Assembly (NCBI GenBank): GCA_028287805.1
Contig: JAQBOY010000158.1
Span: forward strand, 1 to 37,398
DNA from: Mucilaginibacter sp.
GTDB lineage: Bacteria; Bacteroidota; Bacteroidia; Sphingobacteriales; Sphingobacteriaceae
Reading direction: 5' to 3'
Length of the DNA: 37,398 bases
In this document: piece by piece, positions 36,027-37,398 of the stretch
Layout of the letters: each line of letters begins with the position of its first letter
How positions within the stretch are numbered: position 1 is the stretch's first letter
The notes under the pieces: model-generated
The model's input: the letters and a program-made list of their open reading frames with translations, nothing else
The model's database searches: none
What the model was told of the DNA's origin: nothing
Translations under genes and position numbers: made by a program

Positions 36027-36899
36027 ATGATGGATATTGTTAGGGAAATTACTCCGTTAACTCAAAATGATTGTTTTACCATTTTTTCCAGGGAAAAAAC
36101 GGAGTTTGATTTTCCGTTACACAACCACGAGGATATGGAGATCAACCTGATACTGGATGCATCAGGCGCACAGCGGATTGTCGGTGATCATATTGGTGAC
36201 ATCGACGATAATGAATTGGTTTGCGTAGGGTCGAATGTTACCCATGGCTGGTTTACTCATCATTGTAAAGGCAAAAATATTAAGGAAGTTACGATACAGT
36301 TTCATAAAGATTTATTTGATGATCGTTTCCTGAAAAGAAATCAGTTGGTTAATATCCGCAACATGTTTGAAAATTCTAAACGCGGGGTATTATTTTCAAA
36401 ACCTGCTGTTGTCGCTATGGCACCCAGGATTTTAGCCCTAAGTAAAAAAAGCGGTTTTGACTCTATTCTTGAATTATTATCGATTATTCATGATTTATCA
36501 ATTTCAAGAGACATCAAACTCCTGTCCGATTCCACGTTTACCATAGAACAATTTAACTACAACAGCCGGCGAATTGAAAAGGTGTTCGAATTCATGAACA
36601 ACAATTTCAGTAAACAGATAACACTGAATGATGTAGCTAAAATCGCCAATATGCCGGAAGCCTCCTTCAGCCGGTTTATTAAAAAACGGACAGGTTATAG
36701 CTTTATAGACAGCCTGAATGAGATCAGGCTTGGCCATGTATCCAGGATGCTGATTGATACTACGCATTCAATTGCCGAAGTAGCCTTTAAATGCGGATTT
36801 AATAATATGGCCAATTTTAACCGGACATTCAAAAATAAAAAGGGACTTACTCCTAAGGAATTCAGGGAAAATTATGTAGGTAAAAGAATATTTATTTAA
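36027..36899 (+). CDS. AraC-family transcriptional regulator
   Basis: 290 residues: an N-terminal cupin-like sensor domain (FPLHNHEDMEINLILDASG, GDIDDNELVCVGSNVTHGWF), and a C-terminal AraC DNA-binding domain of two helix-turn-helix motifs (QITLNDVAKIANMPEASFSR, FIKKRTG, then SIAEVAFKCGFNNMANFNRT, FKNKKGLTPKEFREN). This is the one plus-strand gene of the locus, divergent from the mannanase operon. It is the natural candidate for binding the 14-bp elements at four promoters and in its own upstream region, and its ligand would be a manno-oligosaccharide or a derived sugar. The start has two ATGs (36027 and 36030). A classical hybrid two-component or SusR-type regulator is absent here. Confidence 0.93.
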   Translation: MMDIVREITPLTQNDCFTIFSREKTEFDFPLHNHEDMEINLILDASGAQRIVGDHIGDIDDNELVCVGSNVTHGWFTHHCKGKNIKEVTIQFHKDLFDDRFLKRNQLVNIRNMFENSKRGVLFSKPAVVAMAPRILALSKKSGFDSILELLSIIHDLSISRDIKLLSDSTFTIEQFNYNSRRIEKVFEFMNNNFSKQITLNDVAKIANMPEASFSRFIKKRTGYSFIDSLNEIRLGHVSRMLIDTTHSIAEVAFKCGFNNMANFNRTFKNKKGLTPKEFRENYVGKRIFI

Positions 36900-37160
36900 T
36901 ACTTACTTCCCATACTTCGTTAATGTTGATCACATTCTGTCCGGCTACTAGTACTTTGTTTATTGTTCATGTATGAAATTAAGAGTACCTCTTCCTTCCC
37001 CTAAATCATGTGACCCGCCTTTTTCGGGTTTTCAAGAAAATATTGGAAAACAAAAACTTATGATACTAAGCAAAAAGAATACCAAACAACACTATACTTA
37101 TTAAAAATGTCTGTTTTTCTCCGAGGCTCGGGAAAGTCGAACCACCTAATGTCTTCAAAG
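36900..37160. other. Spacer after araC
   Basis: About 260 bp of AT-rich sequence with no protein-like frame. It holds the weak terminator at 37013-37033. The track ORF beginning at 37107 runs on into the palindromic GC island and has no family-like content. Confidence 0.5.
37013..37033 (+). terminator. Weak intrinsic terminator after araC
   Basis: ACCCG (37013-37017) pairs with CGGGT (37025-37029), followed by TTTTC. The stem is only 5 bp and the T-run short, but the place, 114 bp after the regulator stop, fits. Confidence 0.4.
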
Positions 37161-37234
37161 CGCCCCCTGTTTTCAATGCAGCTCATCAAAAATAAGAAAA
37201 CAGGGGGCGTAGCCGGGGCGGGCTATGCCCGCCC
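37161..37234. repeat. GC-rich palindrome island
   Basis: CGCCCCCTGTTTTC (37161-37174) and GAAAACAGGGGGCG (37196-37209) form a perfect 14-bp inverted repeat with a 21-bp loop. Right after it, GGGCGGGC/GCCCGCCC (37216-37223 and 37227-37234) form an 8-bp hairpin with a TAT loop. The GC content is far above the surroundings. This looks like a dispersed REP/MITE-like extragenic element, but one copy cannot prove that. Confidence 0.65.
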
Positions 37235-37247
37235 GCCGGGGAATTTG

Positions 37248-37269
37248 AAAATAAGGGGATTGCTCCCCC
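37248..37269 (-). terminator. Intrinsic terminator of the minus-strand gene at the window end
   Basis: On the minus strand GGGGA-GCAA-TCCCC is followed by TTATTTTC: a 5-bp GC stem closed by a GNRA tetraloop, then a T-rich tail, 10 bp after the stop codon of the gene at 37279. Confidence 0.6.
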
Positions 37270-37278
37270 TCATAGGAA

Positions 37279-37398
37279 TTAATTATAAATCAGCGCTTCT
37301 TTTCCCTGCCTTGCAAAATCACGGCAAAGGTTAAAAGCGGTTTGCGCCCGTTGTTTGGCCGTACCGTCCATGATCGATTTAAATTTGGCTTCCTCGCA
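37279..37398 (-). CDS. Unrecognised protein, C-terminal 39 residues
   Basis: A minus-strand frame enters from the right edge and ends at a TAA (37279-37281). It encodes CEEAKFKSIMDGTAKQRAQT and AFNLCRDFARQGKEALIYN. It is charged and helix-like, with normal codon use and a terminator-like hairpin just after the stop, so I think it is a real gene end. I do not recognise the family. It is too short and incomplete for the ORF track. It probably marks the right boundary of the mannan locus. Confidence 0.55.
   Translation of the reverse strand, partial: CEEAKFKSIMDGTAKQRAQTAFNLCRDFARQGKEALIYN

Noticed and set aside
36504-36767. Minus-strand ORF inside araC
   Set aside because: Shadow of a well-supported AraC-family coding frame.
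1-37398. CRISPR arrays, tRNA, rRNA, insertion-sequence transposases, phage genes
   Set aside because: No regularly spaced repeats, no cloverleaf or rRNA-like sequence noticed, and no transposase, integrase or phage frame in the track.

Overview
The window looks like a chromosomal piece of a Bacteroidota member, most like Sphingobacteriaceae (Mucilaginibacter/Pedobacter type). This rests on tandem SusC/SusD pairs, the many large secreted enzymes, an AT-rich background, and -7 promoter elements of the Bacteroidota form TAnnTTTG. The genus is an inference from gene style only.

Almost everything between 1.4 and 35.7 kb lies on the minus strand and forms one polysaccharide utilisation locus, read here as a beta-mannan (probably acetylated gluco- or galactoglucomannan) locus. 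The decisive set is a GH26 beta-mannanase (32973-33971), a cellobiose/mannobiose 2-epimerase (30128-31345), a GH130 subfamily 1 mannosylglucose phosphorylase (24601-25806) and a sodium:sugar symporter (25852-27678). Together they reproduce the mannan route described in Bacteroides fragilis: mannanase, then mannobiose, then epimerisation to mannosylglucose, then phosphorolysis to mannose 1-phosphate and glucose. Around this core are a DUF5060/GH5-like enzyme, two different GH30 enzymes, a CE1-like esterase, two type-B carboxylesterases and two SusC/SusD pairs with a DUF1735-type surface lipoprotein.

Layout from left to right: (1) 1-1140, a graveyard at the window edge with the 3' end of a PQQ dehydrogenase and fragments of a pectate-lyase-like protein, a DUF6377 regulator and an MG2-domain protein; (2) 1462-4470, a carboxylesterase and a GH30 with its own promoter; (3) 4601-12149, an unusual oxidative block: a five-domain ThuA/PQQ-propeller/PKD/cytochrome c/C-terminal beta-domain protein, a stand-alone ThuA protein, a Tat-exported carboxylesterase and a membrane-anchored haem-motif VCBS protein; (4) 12489-22974, the uptake genes; (5) 23.4-28.3 kb, a GH2/esterase pseudogene mosaic, GH130, symporter and a truncated GH5_7 mannanase; (6) 28682-35614, GH30, epimerase, esterase, decayed sulfatase, GH26 and GH5-like; (7) 36027-36899, a divergent AraC-family regulator, followed by a palindrome-rich GC island and the end of an unrelated minus-strand gene.

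Two observations stand out. First, a 14-bp element, GTTAAAATAGTATT and close variants, lies exactly 22 or 23 bp upstream of a TAnnTTTG-type -7 element at four transcription-unit starts (GH30, susC, GH5_7 fragment, GH5-like). It recurs three more times next to the araC gene, which defines a likely regulon. Second, accessory enzymes have decayed in place (GH2, esterase, GH5_7, sulfatase, PKD lipoprotein) while the epimerase-phosphorylase core is intact.
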